Part shown: piece after piece, positions 36,620 to 47,210 of the stretch
Layout of the letters: every line of letters begins with the position of its first letter
How positions within the stretch are numbered: the stretch's first letter is position 1
NCBI GenBank assembly: GCA_022885665.1
Contig: JAGQDJ010000089.1
Location: 148,376 to 212,375, forward strand
DNA: 64,000 nucleotides
Source: Triops longicaudatus
Lineage: Eukaryota; Arthropoda; Branchiopoda; Notostraca; Triopsidae
Reading direction: 5' to 3'
The notes under the pieces: model-generated
Told to the model about the DNA's origin: nothing
The model's database searches: none
What the model saw: the letters and a program-made list of their open reading frames with translations, nothing else
Program-made: the position numbers and the translations under genes

Positions 36620-38500
36620 ATGGAATCTGAGACTTCCGAAGTCAAAGATCCACGAAATGACACCTCTGACACTGACATTTTAGACACTGTTGAATCAAAC
36701 TGGGAGCAAATGGAAACCATCAATTCGGAAGCTGTAATCCCGAAAGACGAGCACATTCGGCTTAGGAAATCAGAATCTCTAAACAGCGACAGGATTGATT
36801 CTAACACAACAAAAGCCCCAAATTCCATACGGAAACGTGTTAACCTAAGTGTAGCTCAAAAACTCGAAGTAGTCACCAAATTAGAGGCCGGCGTGTCCGT
36901 TGCCCAAATTTGCCGTGAATATGGCATCAAGAAACAAACTGTATCAGATATTAAAAAAAAGAAGGACAAACTAAAAGTATTTGCTTTAAAGTACAGTGTC
37001 GGAGACGCGCAATGCCTGAAAGCGAGAAAACACATGAAATCGGGAAGGGAAGAGACTTTGGAAGAAGCTGTGTACAAGTGGTATATCCAGCAGCGTGTAT
37101 GCGGAGTAAATGTGCGTGCCATGGATTTACGAAGCGCAGCACGGGCTATTTCGGAACGCTTAAATGTCGTATGTCGAATAAGTGACGGCTGGTTGTGGCG
37201 GTTTCGGACGCGTCACGGATTACGGAACTTGGCCGCACAAGAAGAAGATACAAGCACGGCTGGTACTCAAGGTGTTGAGCCCTTTCGTATTCATCTCAAC
37301 GACTCTATTACCAAAGAGAAGCTGGACCTATCGCAGGTCTACAACGCCGATGAAACGAGCTTATTTTGGCTCGGCCTGCCTCGCAACACTCACATATCGC
37401 AGCACAAAGACCAAACGCTTAATAGAAAGATTAATAAAGAAAAAATATCTTTGCTGTTATGCGTCAACGGTGACGGTGCACATCGACTTAAGGTCACAGT
37501 AGTGGGCAAATTGGCTTCTCCCAGGTTGCTCAGAGACTGCATGGATGATCTGCCAGTTCATTATTTTCATTCTCCCAAGGCGTGTCTCACCCCCGATATA
37601 TTTTCAGAATGGTTTTTTCGTAATTTCGTTCCCGAAGTTCGTCGATATCAAACGGAAGTCTTAAAAAAGAAAGCGGAGGATGTTCAAGCCATCTTAATCT
37701 TAGATAATGCACCCGTTTACCCTAGCGCGGAACATCTAGTCAGTGAAGATGGCAAAATCCGAGTTCTTTTCCTGCCTCCCAGTATCACTTCGTTGATCCA
37801 GCCCATGGATCAAGGCATTATTGTGGCTTGCAAGCGTCTCTACCAGAAACGGTACCTACAAGAAGTGCTTGCATTAGTGGAAGAAGACGAGGACTTGCTA
37901 CAAGATATCAGAGCACAACGAACATTTCAGAACATAAAGAATTATAGCATAAAGGCAGCGATTTACAACCTCGCAGCTGCGTGGAGGGACGTGAAAGCCA
38001 CAACGTTGTGCAACAGTTGGAAAAAGTTGCTGATTGACGCTGATCCTGACTATGACTTTGAAGGTTTGGAAGCAACAGATTTTCTCCGGAGGTTACACGA
38101 ACGTGGGGAGACTGGAGTCTCTTTAGATGATGTTCAAAATTGGTTGGATGAAAATGAAGCAGATGCGGGTTGGCAGGTACCCATGACGGGCGAAATACTG
38201 GAAACTTGCCCAAGAGTTAAAATGGAAGAGGAGTCGGATGAAGATACGGACGAACCAATCGCAAAACCCAAGATGGCCCATGTTCGTGAATGTATTGAAA
38301 CTCTTTTGAATTATATTGACGTGGCTGAGAATCGTGATGTTAAGCCGTATTATGAACACCTACGAGGCTTACGAGACATTGTGATACGAGAACAGTACCA
38401 GAACAGAAAACAGCTCAAAATTGAGCCCTGTTCTCACCCAGTGTCACCAGCGTTTATTCCTGTGGAAACGCTTTTAAGTGAACCTGATGAAACCCTTTAG
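36620..38500 (+). CDS. Tigger/jerky-type (pogo superfamily) transposase or domesticated derivative
   Basis: Single 626-codon ORF without introns. Residues 1-70 are an acidic, Ser/Thr-rich extension. Residues 72-125 are a psq-type helix-turn-helix (LSVAQKLEVVTKLEAGVSVA); 143-205 are a CENP-B-type DNA-binding HTH (WLWRFRTRHGL). A DDE_1 catalytic domain follows: YNADETSLFW (D244), LILDNAPVYPS (D362) and SLIQPMDQGI (D397), so all three catalytic Asp are present with 34 residues between the second and third. The C-terminal 130 residues are acidic. Jerky/Tigger genes are often domesticated DNA-binding proteins. I found no convincing terminal inverted repeats or TA duplications flanking the ORF, which suggests domestication or loss of the ends. 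A canonical AATAAA lies 25 nt past the stop. Confidence 0.88.
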   Translation: MESETSEVKDPRNDTSDTDILDTVESNWEQMETINSEAVIPKDEHIRLRKSESLNSDRIDSNTTKAPNSIRKRVNLSVAQKLEVVTKLEAGVSVAQICREYGIKKQTVSDIKKKKDKLKVFALKYSVGDAQCLKARKHMKSGREETLEEAVYKWYIQQRVCGVNVRAMDLRSAARAISERLNVVCRISDGWLWRFRTRHGLRNLAAQEEDTSTAGTQGVEPFRIHLNDSITKEKLDLSQVYNADETSLFWLGLPRNTHISQHKDQTLNRKINKEKISLLLCVNGDGAHRLKVTVVGKLASPRLLRDCMDDLPVHYFHSPKACLTPDIFSEWFFRNFVPEVRRYQTEVLKKKAEDVQAILILDNAPVYPSAEHLVSEDGKIRVLFLPPSITSLIQPMDQGIIVACKRLYQKRYLQEVLALVEEDEDLLQDIRAQRTFQNIKNYSIKAAIYNLAAAWRDVKATTLCNSWKKLLIDADPDYDFEGLEATDFLRRLHERGETGVSLDDVQNWLDENEADAGWQVPMTGEILETCPRVKMEEESDEDTDEPIAKPKMAHVRECIETLLNYIDVAENRDVKPYYEHLRGLRDIVIREQYQNRKQLKIEPCSHPVSPAFIPVETLLSEPDETL

Positions 38501-38502
38501 AT

Positions 38503-38815
38503 CAATACAACAGTTTGATATTTAAATAAAGAAAACTACTTAAATGTAGAATTTTCCATCTTTTGTGCCATGCGTGTAATATTCTTATGGGTTAGTTATT
38601 GAATTCTTCTGAACTTTCTACGTTGCAAAAGAACTTCTGTTCTCATTTCAAGAAACTGAGTCTTTTATTCGTTATTTTATGTTTTTGTGGGTGCGTAAGG
38701 TTCAAGGACAGACAGAAGAGGAAGATAGAGTGATCTGAATCTCATACCGCGTAAACAAGATTTTCAGTTAAACGTAACACGATCTGAGGTAACGTCGCAG
38801 CTTTCGCCAAGAAAA
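38503..38815. other. Intergenic, transposase 3' end to secreted-protein gene
   Basis: Contains the AATAAA at 38525-38530 and then sequence that should include the promoter and 5' UTR of the next gene. No inverted repeat matching the MITE at 6.7-6.9 kb is present. Confidence 0.5.
38525..38530 (+). terminator. Poly(A) signal of the transposase-like gene
   Basis: Canonical AATAAA, 25 nt after the TAG stop; the spacing is plausible for a short 3' UTR. Confidence 0.55.
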
Positions 38816-40065
38816 ATGGCTCGAAGAGGGAGCATTTTCTGGCTTGTTGTAGTGACTTCGTTCAATTTTGCGTTAAGTTTAAATGCGGAAGAAGAATCTC
38901 ACAATGGAACGCTACTAACAAGTACTGACATGTTACTATGCGTATTAGTTTTCAAATTTAAGAGCTTAACTTTTTATAGAAAGCTTTCCTGTGGTAGACA
39001 AAGATAGTTCATGCCAGTTTAGCCTGAATACTAGTGTGGAAACGAATTACAACGAATCCGTTGCCATTCTGCAGGTCACAGTCAATTCGCCGCCTTCATC
39101 TTGCAATTTCAGCTTGTTGGAACTTGAATTACTTAGCAACCGCTGCGATTCTAGAAAGTTTAAAGTGCATACTCCGAAACATCAAGTTTTTTTGTACGCT
39201 GAAAATGCGACGACGACAGAGAAAGTAAAAATATGTGACATAGATATCGCCCTTCGAAAACCTGCTTACAGGGTGGAATTGGAGGTACTATTTGGAAACA
39301 TTATTTTAAATATTGCGAAGGTCGTGTAAGTACACTGAAAAATATTGTTATCATAGAATGCCACGACATTCAGAATCCGTCACGTGTATTCGGGATCGTA
39401 CTGTCTGCGCATCTCCTTGTTCGACAAAGGTAAAACAGAAGCGAAGATTTTCAACCAAGACCTGGAATTTACTTCGAACAAGACAGTGTTGTTTCCAACC
39501 AAATGGAAGCCGCAAATTGAAATCCTGGGTCCCACTCGCTGGTGACAAATTTCAACGAAACCAGCAAAACTTACATGATGAACACGCTCGTTTCTTGTAG
39601 GATAATCCCTTTTCGGTTCAAATTGGTCAAGCCTGAGTACGATTTCGAGCATTTCTTGATTAACTTGTACAAAGTGCGCTCTTCTTGTCCAAACTCAGAA
39701 AAGGACTGGAAGAAACTGACCAAATTGCCAAATTCGGGAGCTTGCATGTACATAAGCCTAAAGGACGTTACCAAAGCGAAGGACGCTAGTTTCTCCAACT
39801 TAAGATCTGGAAGCTATTGCATGGTGGTACGTATTCATTTTATTTCCCAACGACAATTATTTCTGTTACTATTGTTTCATTTTTTTTTTTTTTTTTTTTT
39901 TTTACGAAACCTTAGGTAACGCCCCTTGATAAACGTTGTCATCCTGAAGCTACGTACTGGCAAGAAAGTGTTGGACTTTCCTGTACGCGCTACTTGCCCC
40001 ATACCATCAAAGTGGGTAGACGATCTACCGTGCGAAGGATTTTCGAAAAGATTTTTGGGATTTAA
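38816..40065 (+). CDS. Secreted cysteine-containing protein with two similar modules, family unknown
   Basis: Five exons: 38816-38921, 38980-39284, 39357-39541, 39601-39826, 39916-40065; 323 aa with all phases joining. Residues 1-22 are a signal peptide (RRGSIFWLVVVTSFNFALSL). The mature part has many N-glycosylation sequons and paired Cys. Two modules end alike: HVYSGSYCLRISLFDK (exon 3) and LRSGSYCMVVTPLDKRC (exons 4-5), each preceded by a beta-rich stretch, as in FnIII-like cytokine-receptor ectodomains. There is no membrane segment; the end is basic (KVGRRSTVRRIFEKIFGI). The layout loosely recalls the outer part of IL-17-receptor-type proteins, but no SEFIR domain exists and this is only a guess. 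The intron before exon 5 has a 24-T tract. A stronger-looking donor at 39328 was rejected because it breaks the frame. Confidence 0.68.
39880..39903 (+). repeat. 24-nt poly(T) tract before an acceptor
   Basis: Uninterrupted T run ending 12 nt upstream of exon 5 of the secreted-protein gene. It probably serves as its polypyrimidine tract and is prone to length variation. Confidence 0.85.
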
Positions 40066-40379
40066 GTTTGAAGACTTTTGTCTTGTTCGAAACTGATCAC
40101 ATTGGTTTATTATTTACTTGACAAACATGAACCATGTTTTATGATTTACCTCGTTTTCCATAAATGTACATTTATGAGAAAACGTCGGTTTGCATTCTCG
40201 GTATCCAAAAAGAATTCAGTCGAACCTAAACTCGGCATTCATCTGTTGTCTGTCATCATTTACCAGACTTCAAATCCTTTTCTTTTCAAATTTCGCATTT
40301 TGTTGTATACTTCGAATACAAAACATTTAACGTTGTATTTCAAGAGTTTATTCGCTTTGTGAGCGCCAATCAAAATGAT

Positions 40380-40385
40380 AATAAA
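40380..40385 (+). terminator. Candidate poly(A) signal of the secreted-protein gene
   Basis: AATAAA about 315 nt past the stop at 40063-40065; it runs into the tandem repeat that follows. Confidence 0.35.
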
Positions 40386-40425
40386 TGACCTTTTTATATC
40401 CCACCATGACCTTTTATATCCCACC
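40385..40425. repeat. 21 bp tandem duplication
   Basis: ATGACCTTTTTATATCCCAC plus C at 40385-40405 is repeated at 40406-40425 with one T missing. It is immediately downstream of a possible poly(A) signal. Confidence 0.8.
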
Positions 40426-41497
40426 CTAGATAAAATGATGGTTTACATTGTGTTTGAAAAATCACTGTGAATATTAACGGAACGAGCAGGTACGTTGATT
40501 TCGAAATGATAGACGACTCGTGGTAGATCAGTTTGCTCCCTGACTTTGTAGTTTTCAATGCGGATTGCGACAGGGCGTATACACTAACATGTTTTGCAAA
40601 TATCGGTCTTCTGTTCCGAAGATTTTCCGTTAATATCCCCTATCCCTTTAAAATAGAAAATGGGACACATTGTAAAAGAGGCAGTTGAAACGAAAAACAG
40701 TTTACAGTCACGATCTACGGACTACGGACGAATAAAAGCTTTCACAAACATCACAAAACATGAATCAAAGCTTGGCGAGAATCAAAGTTTTCTCTGCATT
40801 ACCGTGAAACATGTAAAAGGTGCGATACTTCCGAAAATAATTTGGAAAGAGTCTGTGCTCATTTTATAGACCAATGTTTACGCAAAGGGGCAAAACAATC
40901 GTCTATCCCGATCAGACGACATCCTAGTGAACTTGAATTCGTCAATTATCAACATCAGGGTGCAGTCATGCATGGATCACTTCACATGAGGATACGACGT
41001 CCAGAAGGCGCGTTACCATGGCGCAATGCAAACGTTATCGGTTACTTACGTAACGCGAAATCTGAATTGCTGCTTTGGATGCGATGCACGAGCGTACTTT
41101 TGCGACCCTTGGTAATTGCTTAACAGAAAGCGTCAAGTTTCTTGATATGCTCGATTTCAAGGTTTTTCGCTGCTCTTCGCGTCATCTTAGCTTGAAATTA
41201 AGAAAACGCCGCCCGAAATGTTGCTTCTACTTTACAAGTACATTGCAAATAATCTAGGCTAGCAGTGCCAACTAAAGAAACCGGATAGAAAAACTGATAC
41301 GGTGGTCCACAAGCCACCTTAACCTTCGGGAATAAAATTCAAAGACGATACTGGTTTCGTATTCACAAAATTTACTTAACATACCTAGGTGTATATAGCG
41401 AGATCGAGCACAACACCGCAGGCAACAGTCTTCTCGCTGCTCTTCGCGGAATATCTTTTCAGTGTTGTAATTGCTTACTAGTGCCCGCAATATTACT

Positions 41498-44259
41498 ATG
41501 GAGTCTTCGGAAGAATTTCAGATCGCAGGCCGCCAAATGCTTGACTATTTAACAAATTACTTAGACACCATTAGCAAACGGTAAGTTTGTGTGAGGTGAG
41601 AGCAGCCAATAGGACAATTTGTGCTCTGCCGAAGTTCACTAAATTACTTCATTGCATGTTGCACAGTTACATTTAATAGTTCAGCAGAATGTGATTACGG
41701 TTGCAAGCAAATTCTTCTGCTTAAAATAACCGAACTAAGAAAAATAGTCGCAAAATTTTATTTTTCAATAAAGCATACAAACGAATTTTTATATTGAAGT
41801 AGCAAAATCCGTTAGATTACAGTGCTTAGCTTGCGTATTCTTCACGGAAAGCTACATCTTCGACCTCATAATTTGTTCATGAACAAGTTCTGTTAATAGT
41901 CGAGTTACTCCGAACGTAACCGCCGGCTATATGCGCGAATTTCTGCCCGAAGAAGCACCTGAAGATGGCGAGCCATGGGAAGCGATCTTCCGAGACATTG
42001 ATAGAGTCATTATGCCAGGCGTAACACACTGGCAGTCACCCCATTTCCATGCTTATTACCCCGCGGGACAATCGTGGCCTTCTGTCTTGGCGGATATGTT
42101 ATGTTCCACTATTGCATCAGTTGATTTTACTTGGGTACGCCAATGCAAAACTTAACGTTTTACACCAGACGCCATGGCTTATTGAAACTATTGTATGTGT
42201 CCAATTAGAGTGCCAATCCGGCTTCCACCGAACTGGAAGTAATCATGATGGATTGGCTGGGGAAAATGCTTAATCTGCCCCCAGTGTTTCTCAACTGCTC
42301 CGGTGGGCCGGGGGGCGGTCTTATTCAAGTAACTAAAATAGTGCACACAAAATAGTTATTATTACTTGAGCAGTGCAAAACTAGAAGTACAAATTACAGC
42401 TTACTTTGGTTCTTTATTAGGGTTCAGCTAGCGAAGCTACGCTGGTTGTACTGCTTGCAGCAAAAAATAAAATCATTAAGAGGTTTCAAACTGAACACCC
42501 TGATAGAGAGGAAGGGGACATTTTAGTTAATTTGATAGCCTACGGATCAGGTACACGTACAATGTAAAAACCGCATACTTCGTTAATACATGGTGTATTG
42601 TTTAAAAGATCAAACTAACGCTTGTGTCGAGCGCGCTGCAATGTTGGGAGGCGTAAAATACCGATCATTGCCAACAGGAACTGATCACCGCCTGTATGGA
42701 GACACGTTAGAGAAAGCGTTACAAGAAGACCGTGCTAAAGGCCTCATCCCATTTTGCGTATATTTATCATAGGAAAAAATACGTCACACTTAAATTGTGA
42801 TCCAAATTTCGCAGGTGATCGCAACCTTAGGAACTACAGGGTCCTGCGCGTTTGACGATTTGACCGCTATAGGCCCAGTGTGCCAAAAAGCAGACGTCTG
42901 GCTACATGTTGATGCAGCTTATGCTGGTACGGCAATGCATACCACTTAATAATAAAATAAAAAACAAGAAATATACTGATACGTTCTACATATATAGTAC
43001 TAAGGGTTCTGTAAAATTTGTTTTCACTAAAAATATTTTCTAATGATCTATTTGACACTATAACTGGAGAACGAAAGTGAAACGAATCCAGTAAGGGATT
43101 CTAATAAGGCATGTAGCAAAATCAGACACTTATTATTGTCTACTATAATCAGTCGTAAAAATTTTCAATAATGTAGCTTATGTAGTTTGGAAAATCATTG
43201 GTTCTTCATGCACGCAAGACATTAATAATTCAGGAGTTACAGATTTTGTTAAAGTTGCCCATACTCCACTCCACACACGCAAACAAAACTTAGGCTCCAC
43301 GTCAAAATAATGCATATAATGGCCATTTGGTAACGATCATTTTTACCAGGCGCCGCATTTATCTGCGAGGAATTCAGGCCGTTACTGAACGGTGTAGAGT
43401 ACGCGCAGTCTTTCAATTTCAACCCTCACAAATGGATGCTGGTTAGTTGGGATTGCTCAGCTATGTGGTAAACTATAATTCATAAAGAAATTCGGAAGTA
43501 GATCACTGTAATATAGTTTGCTCCTAGGTATTCTAATTCTAATGACGTCATAGATGCTTTTGCCACAGACCCTTTGTATTTGCGTTATGGCAGAAAATGT
43601 CACGCTCTGCCAGACTATCGGGTACTAACACAATGAATCAACTTTTAAGAACTTATTTTACGTGCTTGGTACATTAGCACTGGGAAATCCCACTAGGACG
43701 CCGATTCCGTTCTCTTAAACTGTGGTTTGTTCTACGGAGTTACGGAGCTAAGGGTATACGGGAGTTTGTTCGCAAACATGTGCGTTTGGCGAAAAGATTT
43801 CACCGACACGTCGAACAGGACTCCCGCTTCGAAATCGTTGCGCCTACTGTGCTAGGCTTGGTGTCTTTTAGGCTCAAGGTAAGAAAGTGAAGTCTAATTA
43901 TCAACAATTTCACTTTCCTCTTTACGTAGGGAGATGATGCTATCAATGACAAGTTACTTCACAAGATAAACGAAAACGGGAAAATCCGCATAGCACCATG
44001 TGTATTAAATAAGAAATACTCACTTCGTTTTGCTTTGTGCAATCGTCAAGTAGAAGAAGAGCACATAGACATTGGATGGCAAGAAATTCAAGAGCAAGCT
44101 GAACTTCTCCTGGCCGCTAAGGGACCGTTCATAAATGGCACAGTTAGAAAGAAAGGTGAGTGGGGTCCAAAAACTATGGCTCACAAAGTGGAGAGGATGG
44201 ACGGGATCGTCGAAAAAGTGGCGCCATCAACACCTTTGAAGCAGGAAATTATGAAGTGA
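41498..44259 (+). CDS. Group II PLP decarboxylase of the Ddc/amd type, predicted aromatic aldehyde synthase
   Basis: Ten exons: 41498-41580, 41900-42134, 42209-42328, 42421-42550, 42609-42757, 42815-42926, 43350-43467, 43528-43621, 43678-43878, 43930-44259; 523 aa. It keeps family landmarks: MPGVTHWQSPHFHAYYP, ELEVIMMDWLGKML, IATLGTTGSCAFDD, WLHVDAAYAG, the PLP lysine in NFNPHKW (K304, human K303) and HWEIPLGRRFRSLK. The conserved His that stacks on PLP (SDQAHSSVE in DDC, H192) is Asn193 here (SDQTNACVERA). His-to-Asn at this site marks insect amd / 3,4-dihydroxyphenylacetaldehyde synthases, which turn dopa into a reactive aldehyde, CO2, ammonia and peroxide for cuticle cross-linking. The catalytic-loop Tyr is kept (DPLYLRY). 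Function is inferred; an ordinary decarboxylase remains possible. AATAAA is at 44339. Confidence 0.92.
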
Positions 44260-44817
44260 CGAAATACGCAGCCTTCGAACATGTTGCTCTAAGTTGAGGG
44301 AAACAAAATCATGAGGGATTAGACCAAAAATAACAATTAATAAACAAGAGAGTAGATGTAAGAAAGAATCCGATTATTGTATGTCGCCATTTGTTTCTGC
44401 TCCCAGAATAGTTTTCAATCCCTTTAAGTGTTTTACTAACTTAAGGTGCAATTAGTTTACCAAACCACTTTTTGGTTTATCTTTGAAGCTCCCTTTAACC
44501 AACTCCCCAATGATAATTGTCTTGTGGCTTCATAGTTGGCGATCTGTCTACATTACTAAATAAACTACGAGTACGAAGAGAATCTTTGAAGGATTTCCGA
44601 TTTTGACGCTAATATCAGAAAAAATTCTGGAAAACTTTGGCACTGGATTAATTTTACCGGAAGATTTGTAGAAAAAATCGATGCGACTCGGAGAACTTTG
44701 CCATCAGGCAAGTGTTCTTCACGATCTTCATGATCAGTCCAATACGTTCAGTAATGTGCTACAAATCTTGTCGTTCGCGGTTTGCTTCCCGTGTCAGCTG
44801 TAAATAATAACAAAGCC
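44260..44817. other. Intergenic, Ddc-like gene to parkin
   Basis: 558 bp with the AATAAA at 44339-44344 and, beyond it, the presumed parkin promoter and 5' UTR. No other feature is apparent. Confidence 0.5.
44339..44344 (+). terminator. Poly(A) signal of the Ddc-like gene
   Basis: AATAAA 80 nt past the TGA stop. Confidence 0.5.
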
Positions 44818-46879
44818 ATGCTGCATTGGCTTTCGTCGTTCTTTGGGAACCTTTTTTCGCGATTTTTAGCCATGTTAGGTTTGCGTAGTCAAAGTGTAAC
44901 CTTCGAGAACTTTCTACAAATTCACGTAAAAACCACTACCGGTAAAAACGTTCTTGTTTTACTCCATCCAAGCTGGGACGTCGGACGAGTCAAACAAGAA
45001 ATCTCTCCCAAAGTTGGCATTGAACCAGACTTAATGAAGATTATTTTTGCGGGCAAAGAGCTCTCGGACAATATTAACTTAAAAGTAAATAATATTCGTC
45101 ACAGTCCCTTCTATGCGCACTTTTCTTTACGAATCCTTACATCTTTTCCAGGAGTGTGACCTTGGTCAGCAAAGTATACTTCATGCAGTCAAAGTGGTCC
45201 GTAAAGAACCACCCATCGAGCAGAAGAAAGAAGAGATCCAGAGTGTCACCCATGAGAACGTTGGTAAACCGTTATGCGAGACCATGCTAGACTTACAGCT
45301 TTCAGAGGAAGATCGTAACTCATTGCAAACTCCAGAAGAGAAAGTGAAAAGCAAAGCTCACTTTTACGTTTACTGTACTTCACCCTGCGGGAAACTTTCT
45401 ACTGGAAAACTGCGAGTCCGTTGCTCGAATTGCAAAGAAGGTGCTTTCACTGTCTTCCGGGATCCCTGTAATTGGGACGACGTTTTGCTACCGAACCAGG
45501 TCGCTGGTTTGTGCGAATTTTGTGGCCCGGAGTCGCAGCAACTTGCAGAGTTTTATTTTAAATGCGCCGAGCATCCTTCCCAAGGCGAAACGGACCGTGC
45601 AGTGCCTTTGTATTTAACGCGTAGTAATACTCAGGATGTACATTGTCTCGCTTGCATGGAAATCAAGTAAATTTCCCTAGATAGTAAGAATTTTTTATGA
45701 ACTCATCAAAATCTGACGCTAAAAATTCTTAACAAAACTGTATTCCTATTTCAGAGACCCCGTTTTGGTTTTCCCCTGTGAAGCTTCTCATGTAATTTGT
45801 ATAGAATGCTTTACGAATTACTGCAGATCGAGGCTTATGGAACGACAGTTTTTGTTCCATGATTCCTTTGGCTATACACTGGGCTGTGCTGCAAATTGTG
45901 CCGACTCGTTGATTAAAGAGAGCCATCATTTCCGAGTCATGGGTGACGAATGGGTGAGCACGTTGTACGTTGTTATCTTAAAACATGAAAAAATAAAGTA
46001 ATAGAGGAATAAGTTGCGAAAAATAAGTAAATAAAATTAAATTGTGGTTCCTAGTATGCGCGGTATCAAAGATTTGGAGCTGAAGAATACGTTTTAGCTC
46101 AGGGTGGTGTTCTCTGCCCTCAACCTGGTTGTGGCATGGGTTTACTTCCAGAAGCCGGCTGCAAACGTGTACACTGTCAGAACGGATGCGGAGTAAGTTT
46201 TGTATTTTTTTAATATATATTTTATTTTTTTTTTTCTTATTTGAAATGAGCTTTATTGTAGTTCGTTTTCTGCCGTGACTGTTTGCAAGGGTCTCACATC
46301 GGACCTTGCGTACCTCAGACCTGCCCTGATTTGAACTCTGGTACATCCTATAATGTTGATCCTAGTCACGCAGCCCAGGTAACGAATATTTTATTACTGT
46401 TTATAACTTCTACGATAAGTTACAAAAATATTTTCCACGCTGGAGATGAATGATTTCAAAACCTCCAGAGAGCTTGATTGTATTAGTAAACTTTGTAGCG
46501 CGGAATTTACACATGTACTTTTAGGTGCAATAAATTAGCGCTTTATATATTACGTCGTGAGCATGGTAAGCATGTTTTAAAGTTTGTAAGCGGACGTTCA
46601 TGGTTACTTCCACTGTTACAATAGATGAATGATATAGGTACAGTACGTCTTTATTCCCTCAATTTTCGTTTAATCCTTTCACAGGCGCGCTGGGAGGAGG
46701 AAAGCCGAATTACTATTCGAGTCATAACGAAACCTTGCCCCAAATGTCGCACGCCTACCGAGCGGGACGGTGGCTGTATGCACATGGTGTGTACGCGTTC
46801 CACATGTGGTTTCCATTGGTGTTGGGTATGTCAAACCGAATGGACAAGGGAATGCATGGGAAACCATTGGTTTGGCTAA
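44818..46879 (+). CDS. PRKN: Parkin, RBR E3 ubiquitin-protein ligase
   Basis: Six exons: 44818-45084, 45152-45666, 45755-45953, 46055-46192, 46262-46378, 46685-46879; 476 aa. Parkin is activated by PINK1 on damaged mitochondria and ubiquitinates outer-membrane proteins to trigger mitophagy. Order: ubiquitin-like domain (about 35-107; FAGKELSDN, CDLGQQSILHAV, where Ser97 matches PINK1 target Ser65), linker, RING0 (CGKLSTGKLRVRCSNCKEGA), RING1 (VFPCEASHVICIECF), in-between-RING (VLCPQPGCGMGLLPEAGC), and RING2 (KPCPKCRTPTERDGGCMHM) whose Cys in GGCMHM matches catalytic Cys431; the end is NHWFG. The ATG at 44818 gives a hydrophobic extension of about 30 residues before the UBL, similar to fly parkin and absent in human. 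Similarity to insect parkin in RING2 is very high. It is convergent with SEC63. Confidence 0.96.
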
Positions 46880-47210
46880 GCTGTGCTGCACCTTTAGTTT
46901 TGCTGGAATTATGTAAACTTTTAATATTCGGAACATGGTTGTGTGAATACGAACAGTGCCATATCGTTTTTTGCCGTTGTCCTTTAGATTTCTCGTGCCC
47001 AGTGGAATCCAAGTCGTATGTACCATAGGGAATACAATTGCAAAAACAAGTGTCCGTTGCATCTTAAACTTTATCTTTCTTCAAATAAGTTCAAAATAAT
47101 AATATTTCGAAAACAAAAACATTCCCGAAACCCATCCCGTCAAATGCAAACATCCAACTGTGTAGAGAGGTGACTGTATTTTAGCTTTGCTTAGACCCCT
47201 TTAAAAAAGC
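46880..47210. other. Convergent 3' region, parkin and SEC63
   Basis: 331 bp containing both 3' ends. No canonical AATAAA was seen for either strand; variants such as AATAAT near 47096-47101 may serve. Confidence 0.45.

Larger units (their letters stand above)
40066..41497. other. Intergenic region, secreted-protein gene to Ddc-like gene
   Basis: 1.4 kb. A plus-strand AATAAA at 40380-40385 could end the upstream gene. A tandem duplication lies at 40385-40425. A frame open from about 40758 to 41123 contains a CxxC and several other Cys but shows no family resemblance and no clear splice partners; I did not call it. The rest shows nothing recognisable. Confidence 0.45.

Noticed and set aside
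39285..39334. Consensus donor GTAAGT at 39328-39333 as the end of exon 2 in the secreted-protein gene
   Set aside because: Using it shifts exon 3 out of the frame that encodes NATTFRIRHVYSGSYC and introduces less plausible sequence; the weaker donor at 39285 keeps all phases.
40758..41123. Cys-containing open frame as an exon
   Set aside because: Lacks a start codon and a convincing acceptor, and resembles no family; the intergenic position and AT-rich flanks favour chance.
44872..44874. Second Met codon as parkin start
   Set aside because: Possible, but the first ATG gives an extension similar to insect parkin and is kept as the simpler choice.
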